A DNA stretch of 64,000 nucleotides, taken from the NCBI GenBank assembly GCA_020632795.1, contig JACKEV010000014.1, positions 310,001 to 374,000 on the forward strand. Direction: 5' to 3'. A program made the translations under genes and the position numbers. The notes beneath the pieces are model-generated. The model searched no databases, was not told the origin of the DNA, and saw only the letters and a program-made list of their open reading frames with translations. Shown here piece by piece: positions 42,606-50,884 of the stretch; positions within the stretch are counted from its first letter, which is position 1, and each line of letters opens with the position of its first letter. This DNA comes from Alphaproteobacteria bacterium (lineage in GTDB: Bacteria; Myxococcota_A; UBA796; CAJQPC01).

Positions 42606-43526
42606 TCAGCGCTGCGCGGTACCACCCCTCCGCCGCCGCCCCAACGCCGCCATCACCACCAGCACCAGCACCCCGCCGCCCCGCGCCGGCCCGGACCCGC
42701 AGCCTGCCCAGCGCTCCCGGCTCGGCGTCTCGTCCGCAGGGACGGGCAGCTTGTCCGGGCAGCGCAGTTCGAACCGGCGCTTCGGGGTGGACCACGCCGC
42801 GTCGTGGCCCGCCAGCCGCGCCTGGAGCTGCACCTCGTGCGCGCCCGGCGGGAGTGAGCCGTCGGCCCACTGGCCCTGCTCCCCGCAGGCGGTGAACAGG
42901 AGGTCCCGGCCGCGGCCGGTCCAGCTCGCGCCCGGGGCGTACTCGGCGTTCAGGTCGTGGGCGCTGAACCAGGGTTCGCCGTCCACCAGGGTGGTGAAGA
43001 GCAGCGCCTCCATCCAGGGCATGGCGGAGGGGTCGGGCTCCAGCACCACCTCGATGGTGGCCGCCGGGACCTCCAGCGAGCAGCTCCCGCCCCCGGTGGA
43101 GACCTCCAGGACAGGCTGGAAGCCCGGAGTGGCCCGCAGGCTGCCCAGCGCGTCGGGCAGCGGGGCCGCAGGGCCGACGGTGAAGCGGCGCAGCGTGTGG
43201 TCCCGGTCGCGCTCGCCGTACACATGGGGGCAGTGGGCCGGGGTGTTCAGGGTGTAGCCCCCCGGCGCCAGGCCCTCGGCGCGCAGCACGAGGAGGCCGT
43301 CGGCGCGCTCCAGGGTCAGGGGCAGCGCCGCGCCGGCCTCGGCGGTGAGGGTGGGCTCCCCGTCCGGCCCGCTGCTGCCCCGCCGCGGGCTCCACAGCAG
43401 CGCGGGCAGGTTGGCGGGCACCGTCGCGCCCTCGCCGGGCACCACGAAGCCGCCGGAGCAGGGCGACGGGCTGCACGCCCCGGCGTCCGGCGCGAGGGCG
43501 ATCCACAAGAGCGTCATCAGGGACAT
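42606..43526 (-). CDS. Secreted protein with MYXO-CTERM-like C-terminal anchor
   Basis: The 306-residue protein has a signal peptide (MSLMTLLWIALAPDAGACSP), a mature part with several Ig-like beta stretches (FVVPGEGATVPANLPALLWS; AHEVQLQARL), and paired cysteines. The C-terminus has the three-part sorting pattern of MYXO-CTERM proteins: a GCGSG motif, a hydrophobic helix (GGGVLVLVVMAALG) and an Arg cluster (RRRRGG). Such tails are cut by dedicated intramembrane proteases and leave the protein on the surface. The next gene upstream on the same strand after a 35-base gap encodes a rhomboid protease. Confidence 0.82.
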   Translation of the reverse strand: MSLMTLLWIALAPDAGACSPSPCSGGFVVPGEGATVPANLPALLWSPRRGSSGPDGEPTLTAEAGAALPLTLERADGLLVLRAEGLAPGGYTLNTPAHCPHVYGERDRDHTLRRFTVGPAAPLPDALGSLRATPGFQPVLEVSTGGGSCSLEVPAATIEVVLEPDPSAMPWMEALLFTTLVDGEPWFSAHDLNAEYAPGASWTGRGRDLLFTACGEQGQWADGSLPPGAHEVQLQARLAGHDAAWSTPKRRFELRCPDKLPVPADETPSRERWAGCGSGPARGGGVLVLVVMAALGRRRRGGTAQR

Positions 43527-43561
43527 GCCGACCTCGGGCGCGGGGCCCCCAGTCTACCCCG

Positions 43562-44377
43562 TCACACAGCGCCGAGAATCGCCCGCGCCATCGCCCACCC
43601 GATCCACCCCAGCAGCGCCAGGGACGTCACCGCGAAGAACGGCGTCCACCGCTCCCGCTGCGGGCTCCACGGCACCACCCGGCTCCCCAGCACCGCCGCG
43701 CAGGCCGCGCCCCCCAGCAAGCCGCCGATGTGGCCCAGGTTGTCGATGCCGGGGATGGCGAAGCCGATGAACAGGTTGAGGAACACCCAGGGGAGCAGGC
43801 CGCGGCCGAACACCTTGCGCATCGGCTCGGGCAGGTCGGCACGGTAGCGCAGGCCGAAGACCACGCCCGCGCCCAGCAGGCCGAACACCCCGCCCGAGGC
43901 GCCCACCGACAGCGGGGTCCCGCCGAGCTGGGAGAGCGCCGAGCCCGCCAGTCCCGAGGCCAGGAACATCCAAAGCATACGCCAGGGGCCATACGCCGTC
44001 TCGCACAGCCGGCCCAGGCCGAACAGGGCCAGCATGTTCAGCGCCAGGTGCAGCGGGCCGCCGTGCAGGAAGATGCAGGCCCCCATGCGCCACAGCTCGC
44101 CGTCCAGCACCGCGTCGTGCTCCCGGGCGCCGCTCAGGAAGAGGGCCTCGTCCCACAGGGTCCAGCGCCGCATCCGGGGCGCGCCGGCGCGCTGCAGGGT
44201 GAGCAGGACCCACCCCGACGCCGCGAAGCCCACCACGCAGGCCCCGATGAGGCCGAGGGTCACCGGCGGGAAGCGGCGCGCGCTGCGCCACCAGGCCAGC
44301 ATGACCTCCTCCTGCACCAGCCAGTCGTGCAGCAGCACGGCTTCGAAGCTGGGGGGCAGCGGCCGTCGTGTCCTCAT
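43562..44377 (-). CDS. Rhomboid family intramembrane serine protease
   Basis: The 271-residue protein has about six membrane helices. The rhomboid catalytic serine lies in VGASGGVFGLLGA (about 175-187) and the histidine in NLGHIGGLLGG (about 230). HGGPLHLALNMLALFGLG supplies the oxyanion-side histidine and asparagine. A cytosolic N-terminal stretch precedes helix 1. ATG 44377 overlaps the stop of the GT-C gene by four bases. It is encoded 35 bases upstream of a protein with a MYXO-CTERM-like tail, a possible substrate. Enzyme class is certain; the substrate is inference. Confidence 0.93.
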   Translation of the reverse strand: MRTRRPLPPSFEAVLLHDWLVQEEVMLAWWRSARRFPPVTLGLIGACVVGFAASGWVLLTLQRAGAPRMRRWTLWDEALFLSGAREHDAVLDGELWRMGACIFLHGGPLHLALNMLALFGLGRLCETAYGPWRMLWMFLASGLAGSALSQLGGTPLSVGASGGVFGLLGAGVVFGLRYRADLPEPMRKVFGRGLLPWVFLNLFIGFAIPGIDNLGHIGGLLGGAACAAVLGSRVVPWSPQRERWTPFFAVTSLALLGWIGWAMARAILGAV

Positions 44378-45819
44378 CGCACCTCGAAGAGCCGACCGCG
44401 CTCGGCGATCGACGGGCCCACCCCGAGCGGCGCGGGCCCCAGCGTCTCGGCGTGGTAGCCCACCCCCCGCTCCAGGTCCAGCAGCCGCAGCGGGCCGGGG
44501 CCGCGCTCGACGACCTCCGCGAGGGGCACGAGCCCCGGCGGCAGCGGCCCGGGAGAGGCGTGCAGGGGGGCGGCGTAGAGGGTGCCGGCCGGCGGGCGCT
44601 CCTCGGGGGAGGCGAAGCGCCAGCCCAGAGCGGTCATGCGCCAGCGGAAGGTCCACTCCCCGGTGAACACCCCCGGGGGCCGGCCCAGGGCGGCGGCCTC
44701 GTCGTTCAGGGCGTCGGCCACGGCCACCTGGAGCCGGGCGTGGGCCCCCTCCGCGCGCACGACCCCCAGCGCGAGGGCCGCAGACAGCGCCACCATCGCC
44801 CCGAAGCGCGCCCGGCTCAGGCCCGCCAGCCGAGGGGTGAGCAGCAGCGCCAGCGGCGCGGCCACCGGCAGCAGGTAGCGCCCGCCCACGTAGTTGTGCC
44901 CCAGGACCACCGCCGCCAGGCCGGCCGCCACCCACAGCCGCAGCAGGGTGGCGTGGCGCGGCCGGTCCTCCATCAGCCCGCAGGCCAGGACCGCCGCCCC
45001 GCAGCCGCCGAGCAGCGCGGTCAGGGCCAGCTCCGAGGGCGCGAGCTGCCCGGCCAGCAGCCCCCCGGTGAGCGCGGCGCCCGCGACCCCCGCGACCAGC
45101 CCGCGCCGCCCCGTCCCCAGGGCCCACACCGGCGCCAGCACCAGCCCCAGGCGGGTCAGCGCCCCCAGCGTCCGCCCGGCCAGCGGTCCGCGCCCGATGT
45201 CCCCGGCCGTGCGCAGCACCCGCAGCAGGTGCGGCTCTCCGTAGCTCCAGGCCAGCCAGGCCTCCCCGGCCCCCCACAGCGCCGCGAAGACGGCCAGCAG
45301 CCGCCCGAAGTCCCGGCCGCGGCCCCCGCGCCAAGCGTCCACCCCCAGCACCGGCAGCAGCACCAGCGCCGGGTACTTGGTGAACGCCGCCAGGGCCAGG
45401 GCCAGGCCCGCGAGCCCGGGGCGCGCTGTAACCCATAGAGTTACGGCGATTGTGGACAGCGCCACCACCGGCAGGTCGATCATCAGGCTCGACGCCAGCC
45501 CCAGGGCCACCGCCGGGCCGGTCACCCAGACCAGCGCCGCCCGCCCCGGCCGCTGGACGCAGGTCGCGGCCAGCTCGCCCGTCGCCCAACCCAGGAGCAG
45601 CGCCCAGGGCAGCCCCACCGCCAGCCGCAGCGCTGGACCCACACCCAGCCGCTGCCACAGGGCGACCCACCACAGGTGCAGAGGCGGGTGGGCGAACAGG
45701 AAGGCGTCCGCGGGCGGGGTGGCCCCCCAGGGCTGCCAGGGGCGGAACCAGTCGTAGGGCCGCAGGGGGTGCGACGCGATCTGCTGCGCGATGTCGAGGT
45801 AGGACTCCTCGTCGAGCAC
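44374..45819 (-). CDS. GT-C family glycosyltransferase-like membrane protein
   Basis: The protein has about ten membrane helices and the PMT/ArnT-like hallmark DEESYLDIAQQI right after the first helix, where GT-C enzymes keep their catalytic acidic residue. HPPLHLWW and NYVGGRYLLPVAAPLALLL are also typical. Family members transfer a sugar from a polyprenyl-phosphate donor on the periplasmic side. GTG 45819 falls inside the DEES motif region, so the gene must start earlier. The same frame continues upstream and encodes the missing first helix (PLLTALALLLAAGWPPVLDE). CTG 45888 has GGAG five bases upstream and is the likely true start. Confidence 0.82.
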   Translation of the reverse strand: MLDEESYLDIAQQIASHPLRPYDWFRPWQPWGATPPADAFLFAHPPLHLWWVALWQRLGVGPALRLAVGLPWALLLGWATGELAATCVQRPGRAALVWVTGPAVALGLASSLMIDLPVVALSTIAVTLWVTARPGLAGLALALAAFTKYPALVLLPVLGVDAWRGGRGRDFGRLLAVFAALWGAGEAWLAWSYGEPHLLRVLRTAGDIGRGPLAGRTLGALTRLGLVLAPVWALGTGRRGLVAGVAGAALTGGLLAGQLAPSELALTALLGGCGAAVLACGLMEDRPRHATLLRLWVAAGLAAVVLGHNYVGGRYLLPVAAPLALLLTPRLAGLSRARFGAMVALSAALALGVVRAEGAHARLQVAVADALNDEAAALGRPPGVFTGEWTFRWRMTALGWRFASPEERPPAGTLYAAPLHASPGPLPPGLVPLAEVVERGPGPLRLLDLERGVGYHAETLGPAPLGVGPSIAERGRLFEVR

Positions 45820-45950
45820 CGGCGGCCAGCCCGCCGCGAGCAGCAGCGCCAGCGCGGTCAGCAGGGGAAGCCAGCGGGTGGGGGGCAGATCAGCTCCGGC
45901 GAGGAGGCCATCGTACCGCCATGAGGCGTCGCGGGAACTCGATCAGCCCT

Positions 45951-47564
45951 TCAGAGCTTCGCGTCCGCCCGCCGCAGCTTCGCCGCCAGCCCGCAGGCGA
46001 GGTTGCGGAACACCGCCTGCCCGATGTCCGGGCGCTGCCGGGTCAGGGTGTCGAGCTGCGCCCGGGAGAGGGTCGCGGCCACCAGGGGCCCGCGGGCGAC
46101 GGCCGTGGCGCTGTGGGGGGCGCCGATGAGCAGGGACAGCTCGCCCACCGCCTCACCCGCGCCCACGATGCCGATGGGGCGGCCCTGGACCTGGATCTCG
46201 ACCTCGCCCTCGAGGGGCAGCAGCATGCGGTCGGGGGGATCCCCGGCGTGGAACAGGGGCTGGCCGGCGTCGAACTCGGCCACCCCGCAGGTGGCGGCCA
46301 CCCGGCGCACCTGCTCCTCGTCCAGGTCGTCGAACAGGCCGATGCGGTCGACGGCCTCGGCGATGCGGGGGAGCACCTGCCAGGTCTCGAAGCTGCGGGT
46401 CACCAGGTCGGCCACCACCCGGGCCTGGGGGGTCAGCTTGACCTCGCCCAGGTCCAGGGGGACCAGCAGGTTGACCATGCGCACCACGTCGAGGCGCTCG
46501 ACCTCGGCGAAGACCCCCGCCGGGATGTAGGCCGCCGGCCGGAAGCCGAGCTGCACCAGGGTGCGCTGCATGCGGGGGGCGTGGGCGCTGACGTCGACCT
46601 CGACATACGCGATGCCCCAGTCCGCGCGGCAGCGGCGCAGCAGCTCGTCGAACAGCAGGCGCACGGCGTGCTCATCCCGCACGATCAGCTCGAAGACCTT
46701 GACCGCGCGGTCGATGTCGTCGTGGATCCAGCCGATCGCCCCGGCGATGGGCCCCAGCCCCCCGTCCGGGCGGCGCTGGCGGGCCAGCAGGTAGCTGGCG
46801 TGCCGGGCGGCCAGCTTGAAGAAGCCGTACTGCAGCCGCATCGGCCCGAAGACCTCGCGGGCGCGGACCCGGCCCCGCTCGATGCGCAGCAGCGAGGGCA
46901 GGCCCTCGGCGGTGAGGGACTCGACGGCCAGGTCGGCTCCCCCCGGGTAGGCGCTCCCGTCGTCCACCACCACCGCGTCGAAGGGCACCCCGCAGGCGTC
47001 CAGGGCGACGTGGGCGAGGTCGCTGGCCTCGGGCACGATGCGGGGGTGGTTGTTGCGCAGCCGCAGCCCGTTGCCGAAGTGCCGCGCGAACAGCGCCACC
47101 GACTCCCGCCTGCGGAAGGCGTGCTTCATCGGCAGGAAGCCCACCGGCACGAAGCCGTGGCGGTGGGAGATGCGCTGGGAGTAGGGGTGGACGCAGCGGT
47201 TCTCCACCACCCCGACGTGCAGGCGCTCCTGGACGTACTGCACGCGCGCGGCCATCAGGTGGCGCCCCACGCCGCGCCCGCGGGCGTCCGTGTGGACGGC
47301 GAGCCGGCCGAACTCGCCCAGCAGATCGGAGTGCGCGCCGATGTCGAAGACAACCGAGGCCGTGCCCAGCACCGCGCCGCTGTCCGAGTCCGCGGCGACG
47401 AGCATGAGGATGTCGTCGGTGAACACCGAGCGCTTGAGCCAGCCGGGGTCGTAGAAGTTGCGGTAGGGGTAGTCCGCGCCGTAGACCGACATGAAGATGT
47501 CGCGGATGGCGGGGACATCGCTCTCCAGGGCCTCGCGGATCTCCAGGGGGGCGGGATCAGCCAC
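45951..47564 (-). CDS. GNAT acetyltransferase fused to cyclic-nucleotide-binding domain
   Basis: Residues about 8-160 are a GNAT domain with the acetyl-CoA loop ARGRGVGRHLM and a core VLGTASVVFDI strand. A middle region (about 190-390) contains a second, weaker acyltransferase-like fold. Residues about 410-525 are a cNMP-binding/Crp-type beta roll (FDAGQPLFHAGDPPDRMLLP, then VGELSLLIGAPHSATAVARG). The order suggests an acetyltransferase gated by a cyclic nucleotide, as in the mycobacterial Pat class, although there the regulatory domain is N-terminal. ATG 47564 overlaps the M20 gene by eight bases, tying it to the dap operon. Confidence 0.88.
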   Translation of the reverse strand: MADPAPLEIREALESDVPAIRDIFMSVYGADYPYRNFYDPGWLKRSVFTDDILMLVAADSDSGAVLGTASVVFDIGAHSDLLGEFGRLAVHTDARGRGVGRHLMAARVQYVQERLHVGVVENRCVHPYSQRISHRHGFVPVGFLPMKHAFRRRESVALFARHFGNGLRLRNNHPRIVPEASDLAHVALDACGVPFDAVVVDDGSAYPGGADLAVESLTAEGLPSLLRIERGRVRAREVFGPMRLQYGFFKLAARHASYLLARQRRPDGGLGPIAGAIGWIHDDIDRAVKVFELIVRDEHAVRLLFDELLRRCRADWGIAYVEVDVSAHAPRMQRTLVQLGFRPAAYIPAGVFAEVERLDVVRMVNLLVPLDLGEVKLTPQARVVADLVTRSFETWQVLPRIAEAVDRIGLFDDLDEEQVRRVAATCGVAEFDAGQPLFHAGDPPDRMLLPLEGEVEIQVQGRPIGIVGAGEAVGELSLLIGAPHSATAVARGPLVAATLSRAQLDTLTRQRPDIGQAVFRNLACGLAAKLRRADAKL

Positions 47565-48735
47565 GGTCCGCCTCCAGCAGGTGGGCGCTGGCCACGTGGG
47601 CGACCCGATGCAGCCAGGCTGCCCCCGTGCGCAGGGCGGTCTCGTCGAAGTCGAAGCGGCTGGAGTGGGCGGGGTAGCCCTCGCGCCCGGTGACCCGTGC
47701 GCCGTAGCGGATGTAGCAGCCGTCGATCTCCTGGAGGTAGTACGCGAAGTCCTCGCCGCCCATGTTGGCGGTCCGCAGGCCGACCACCCGGTCCTCGCCG
47801 ACCACCTGCGCGGCGGCGGCGCGGGCCAGGGCGGTGGGGCCGGGCTGGTTGATGAGCGGCGGGGTGCCGCGCTGCACGTCGACGTCGACCCGGGCGCCGT
47901 GGAGCTGGCCGATGGCCGCCCCGACCCGCTGGATGGAGGCCACCAGGTGCTCCCGCACCGCGGCGTGCTGGGCCCGGATGGTGCCGGCGAGCTGGGCGCG
48001 GCCCGCGATGACGTTGTGGGCGTGGCCGGCGTGGAAGCTGCCGACCGAGACCACGGAGGGGTGCGCGGGGTCGACCTCCCGGGAGACGATGGTCTGGAGC
48101 GCGGTGACCAGCAGGCTGCCGACCACGATGGCGTCGAGGCTCTCGTGGGGCCGTGCGCCGTGGCCCTGCTGGCCGGTGATGTCGATGTAGAACTGGTCGG
48201 TGGAGGCGTTGACCGGGCCCTCGCTCACCACCAGCACCCCGGGCGGGTAGTGGCGGTCGACGTGGCCCCCGAAGATCATCGCCACCCCGTCCAGCGCCCC
48301 CTCCTCGACGCAGCGGTGGGCCCCCGCGCCCTTCTCCTCGGCCGGCTGCCAGATCAGGCGGACCGGCAGCGCGGGGGGGTCGGCCAGCAGCAGGCGGGTG
48401 GCCCCGATGAGCATGGCGCTGTGGCCGTCGTGGCCGCAGGCGTGCATCACGCCCTCGTGGACCGAGGCGAAGGGCAGGCCGGTCTCCTCCTGGATGGGCA
48501 GGGCGTCGGTGTCCGCCCGCAGCGCGACCCGGGGGCCGTCGACCCGGCCCGGCAGGTCCACGACGAGCCCCGTCTCCGCGATGGGGCGAGGGGAGAGGCC
48601 CATGGCCGCCAGCCGGGCCCGCAGCGCCTGGGCCGTGCGGTGCTCGGTCCAGCTCAGCTCGGGGTGCTGGTGGAGGTCACGGCGGACCTCGACCATCTCG
48701 TCGACGACCTCGGGGGGGAGGAACTCGGACTCCAT
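47557..48735 (-). CDS. M20 family amidohydrolase, likely acyl-diaminopimelate deacylase
   Basis: The 392-residue zinc hydrolase has the M20D pattern: RRDLHQHPELSWTEHRT, LRADTDALPIQEETGL, HACGHDGHSAMLIGA (metal ligands), WQPAEEKGAGAHRCVEEGAL and MGGEDFAYYLQ. Close relatives include N-acetyl-diaminopimelate deacetylase, hippurate hydrolase and IAA-amino acid hydrolase. Next to dapD and a DapC-like aminotransferase, the deacylation of N-acyl-diaminopimelate to LL-diaminopimelate is the natural role. Classical DapE belongs to a different M20 branch, so this may be a non-orthologous replacement. The start ATG 48735 is followed at a normal distance by the first helix. Confidence 0.86.
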   Translation of the reverse strand: MESEFLPPEVVDEMVEVRRDLHQHPELSWTEHRTAQALRARLAAMGLSPRPIAETGLVVDLPGRVDGPRVALRADTDALPIQEETGLPFASVHEGVMHACGHDGHSAMLIGATRLLLADPPALPVRLIWQPAEEKGAGAHRCVEEGALDGVAMIFGGHVDRHYPPGVLVVSEGPVNASTDQFYIDITGQQGHGARPHESLDAIVVGSLLVTALQTIVSREVDPAHPSVVSVGSFHAGHAHNVIAGRAQLAGTIRAQHAAVREHLVASIQRVGAAIGQLHGARVDVDVQRGTPPLINQPGPTALARAAAAQVVGEDRVVGLRTANMGGEDFAYYLQEIDGCYIRYGARVTGREGYPAHSSRFDFDETALRTGAAWLHRVAHVASAHLLEADRG

Positions 48736-48798
48736 CGGATGACCTCGGGCGATCCATTGATTCTAGCCGGACACGGGGGCGCGGGGCCCTGTCCGCGA

Positions 48799-49608
48799 TC
48801 AGACCTGGACCGCGAACTCGCGCAGCACGTCGTTCAGGGAGGTCTTGCGGTCCGTGCTGGGCTTGCGCTGCCCGATGATGAGCGCGCAGGGCACGTGGTA
48901 GTCGCCCGCCGGGAAGCGCTTGACCCGGGTGCCGGGGATGACCACCGAGCGCGCGGGGACCCGCCCCTTCCAGACGACCTCCTCATCGCCGGTGACGTCG
49001 ATGACCGGGGTGGAGGCGGTGAGAACGACGCTGGCGCCGAGCACGGCCTCCTCCTCCACCAGCACCCCCTCGACCACGATGGAGCGGGAGCCGATGAAGC
49101 AGCCGTCCTCGATGATGACCGGGCGCGCCCCCAGGGGCTCCAGCACGCCGCCGATGCCCACGCCGCCGGACAGGTGTACGCCCCGGCCGATCTGCGCGCA
49201 GCTCCCCACGGTGGCCCAGGTGTCGACCATGGTGCGGGCGCCGACCCGGGCGCCGATGTTCACGTAGCCGGGCATCACCACGCAGCCGGGCTCCAGGTAG
49301 GCGCCGTAGCGCACCGTGCCCGGCGGCACGACCCGCACCCCCTGCTCGGCGAGGTGCTGCTTGAGCGGGACCTTGTCGTGGAACTCAAAGGGCGGGCAGG
49401 GCAGGGTCTCCATCGCGCTGTAGCGGAACCACAGCAGCACCGCCTGCTTCACCCACTGGTGGACGACCCAGGTGTCATCGAGCTTCTCGGCCACCCGCAG
49501 GGCCCCCCGGTCCAGCAGGCCCACGGCCTCCTGGGTGGCGGCCCAGGCCGCCGCGTCGTCCAGCTCCCCCTTGAACGCTGCCTCGATCCGCTGCTGCAGC
49601 TCGCTCAC
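48799..49608 (-). CDS. dapD: 2,3,4,5-tetrahydropyridine-2,6-dicarboxylate N-succinyltransferase
   Basis: DapD adds a succinyl group to tetrahydrodipicolinate in the succinylase branch to diaminopimelate and lysine. The 269-residue protein has the left-handed beta-helix hexapeptide region (YVNIGARVGARTMVDTWATV, then IGRGVHLSGGVGIGGVLEPL) and ends GQRKPSTDRKTSLNDVLREF, all typical of DapD. GTG 49608 overlaps the stop of the aminotransferase gene (GTGA); the open frame further upstream is not credible. Together with its neighbours it makes three consecutive steps of the pathway. Confidence 0.95.
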   Translation of the reverse strand: MSELQQRIEAAFKGELDDAAAWAATQEAVGLLDRGALRVAEKLDDTWVVHQWVKQAVLLWFRYSAMETLPCPPFEFHDKVPLKQHLAEQGVRVVPPGTVRYGAYLEPGCVVMPGYVNIGARVGARTMVDTWATVGSCAQIGRGVHLSGGVGIGGVLEPLGARPVIIEDGCFIGSRSIVVEGVLVEEEAVLGASVVLTASTPVIDVTGDEEVVWKGRVPARSVVIPGTRVKRFPAGDYHVPCALIIGQRKPSTDRKTSLNDVLREFAVQV

Positions 49609-50762
49609 GTGACCTCCCGGTGAACCGTTCGCCAGATCGCGGCGGCCTCCCGGCAGGCTTCGAGCGGGGGGACCATCGCGACGCGCACATAACCGGCGCC
49701 CGCGTCGCTCACCCCGAAGAAGGTCCCGGGCGACACGACGATGCCGTGCTCCAGCAGGGCCAGGGCGTAGGACTGCTCGTCGTGGCCCTCGGGCGCGCGG
49801 ACCCACAGGTAGAAGGTGGCCTCGGAGCCGACCAGCTCCAGGCCCAGCTCCTGGAAGAGGTCCAGGAAGACCGCCTTCTTCCGGCGCAGCAGGGCGCGGC
49901 GCGCGTCGGCGTGGGCGTCGTCGGCCCAGGCGGCGGCGGCGGCGGCGTTGGTCATGTCGGTGGGGGCCACGCCCGGGTTGACCCGCAGCGTCCGGTAGGC
50001 CGCGACCGCGCGGGGGTCCCCGGCCACGAAGCCGGAGCGGTAGCCGGTCATGCCCGAGCGCTTGGAGCAGGAGTGGATGACGAGCACGCCCTCATCGGAG
50101 ACCTGCAGCAGGCTGGGGGGCGGCGCGTCGTCGTAGACGTCGGCGTAGCACTCGTCCGCGACGAGCAGGATGTCATGGCGCCGGCACAGCGCGTGGATCT
50201 GCGCGAGGTGCGCCAGGGACATCACCGCCCCGGTGGGGTTGTGCGGCGAGTTGATCCACAGCATCCGGGTGCGCCGCAGCACGTCCTCGGGGATCTCCCA
50301 GGGGCGCTGCAGGAAGTCGCCCTCCAGCCGCTGGCAGTGCGTCTCCGCGCCCGCGAACAGGGCCCCCCGGGAGTAGGCCGGGTAGCCCGGGTCGGGGAAG
50401 ACGACCGTGCGGTCCGGCGCGGCCGGGTCGATGAAGGCCAGCGGCAGGTGGAACACCGCCTCCTTGCTGCCGGAGGTGGGCAGGATCTGGGTGGCCGGGT
50501 CCAGGGTCACCCCGAAGCGCCGGGCCATGTAGGCGGCGATGGCCTCGCGCAGCGCGCGCGGGCCCTGCACCGTGGGGTATTGGGAGACCTCGGGGATCGC
50601 CGCCAGCATCGCCTCGCGGATGTGCGGCGGGGTGGGCTCGATGGGGTCGCCCACGCCGAAGTCGTAGAGGGTCCGACCCGTCGCGCGCACCTGGCGCTTC
50701 TTCTCGTCCAGGGCGACGGTGGGGTAGGTGCTGAGCTGCGTGAGGAGGGGGTTCAGTCGCAC
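49605..50762 (-). CDS. dapC: Aminotransferase, likely N-succinyldiaminopimelate aminotransferase
   Basis: The 385-residue class I PLP enzyme has DFGVGDPIEPTPPHIREAM, INSPHNPTGAVMSLA (about 170), LLVADECYADVY (about 200) and the Schiff-base lysine in HSCSKRSGMTGYRSGFVAGD (about 235). This sequence type with FPDPGYPAYSRGALFAGAE is common to DapC and LL-diaminopimelate/aspartate aminotransferases. Coupling to dapD and an M20 deacylase points to transamination of N-succinyl-2-amino-6-ketopimelate. The start is GTG 50762 with GGAG nine bases upstream. It is the first gene of the dap operon and divergent from the beta-propeller gene. Confidence 0.88.
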   Translation of the reverse strand: MRLNPLLTQLSTYPTVALDEKKRQVRATGRTLYDFGVGDPIEPTPPHIREAMLAAIPEVSQYPTVQGPRALREAIAAYMARRFGVTLDPATQILPTSGSKEAVFHLPLAFIDPAAPDRTVVFPDPGYPAYSRGALFAGAETHCQRLEGDFLQRPWEIPEDVLRRTRMLWINSPHNPTGAVMSLAHLAQIHALCRRHDILLVADECYADVYDDAPPPSLLQVSDEGVLVIHSCSKRSGMTGYRSGFVAGDPRAVAAYRTLRVNPGVAPTDMTNAAAAAAWADDAHADARRALLRRKKAVFLDLFQELGLELVGSEATFYLWVRAPEGHDEQSYALALLEHGIVVSPGTFFGVSDAGAGYVRVAMVPPLEACREAAAIWRTVHREVT

Positions 50763-50884
50763 GATCCTGTGCTCCCAGGGGTCCCGTGCAGCGTAGCGCG
50801 CCGGGTGCTCCTTGTCAGCGGCGCCGTTGCGCCCTCGGCCCGGGGGGCGTAGAGGGAGCCTCGGCCTGAACCGGAGGTCCCCCG

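Noticed and set aside
42217..43506. A 429-codon minus-strand frame whose end reads the 36-bp units as a 12-residue peptide repeat
   Set aside because: It overlaps the MYXO-CTERM-like gene in another frame; that gene has a signal peptide and sorting tail, while this frame is Arg/Gly/Pro-rich.
45428..45444. A third GTAAC/GTTAC palindrome
   Set aside because: Its spacer is seven bases, not six, and it lies inside the coding sequence of a GT-C membrane protein far from the ArsR operon.
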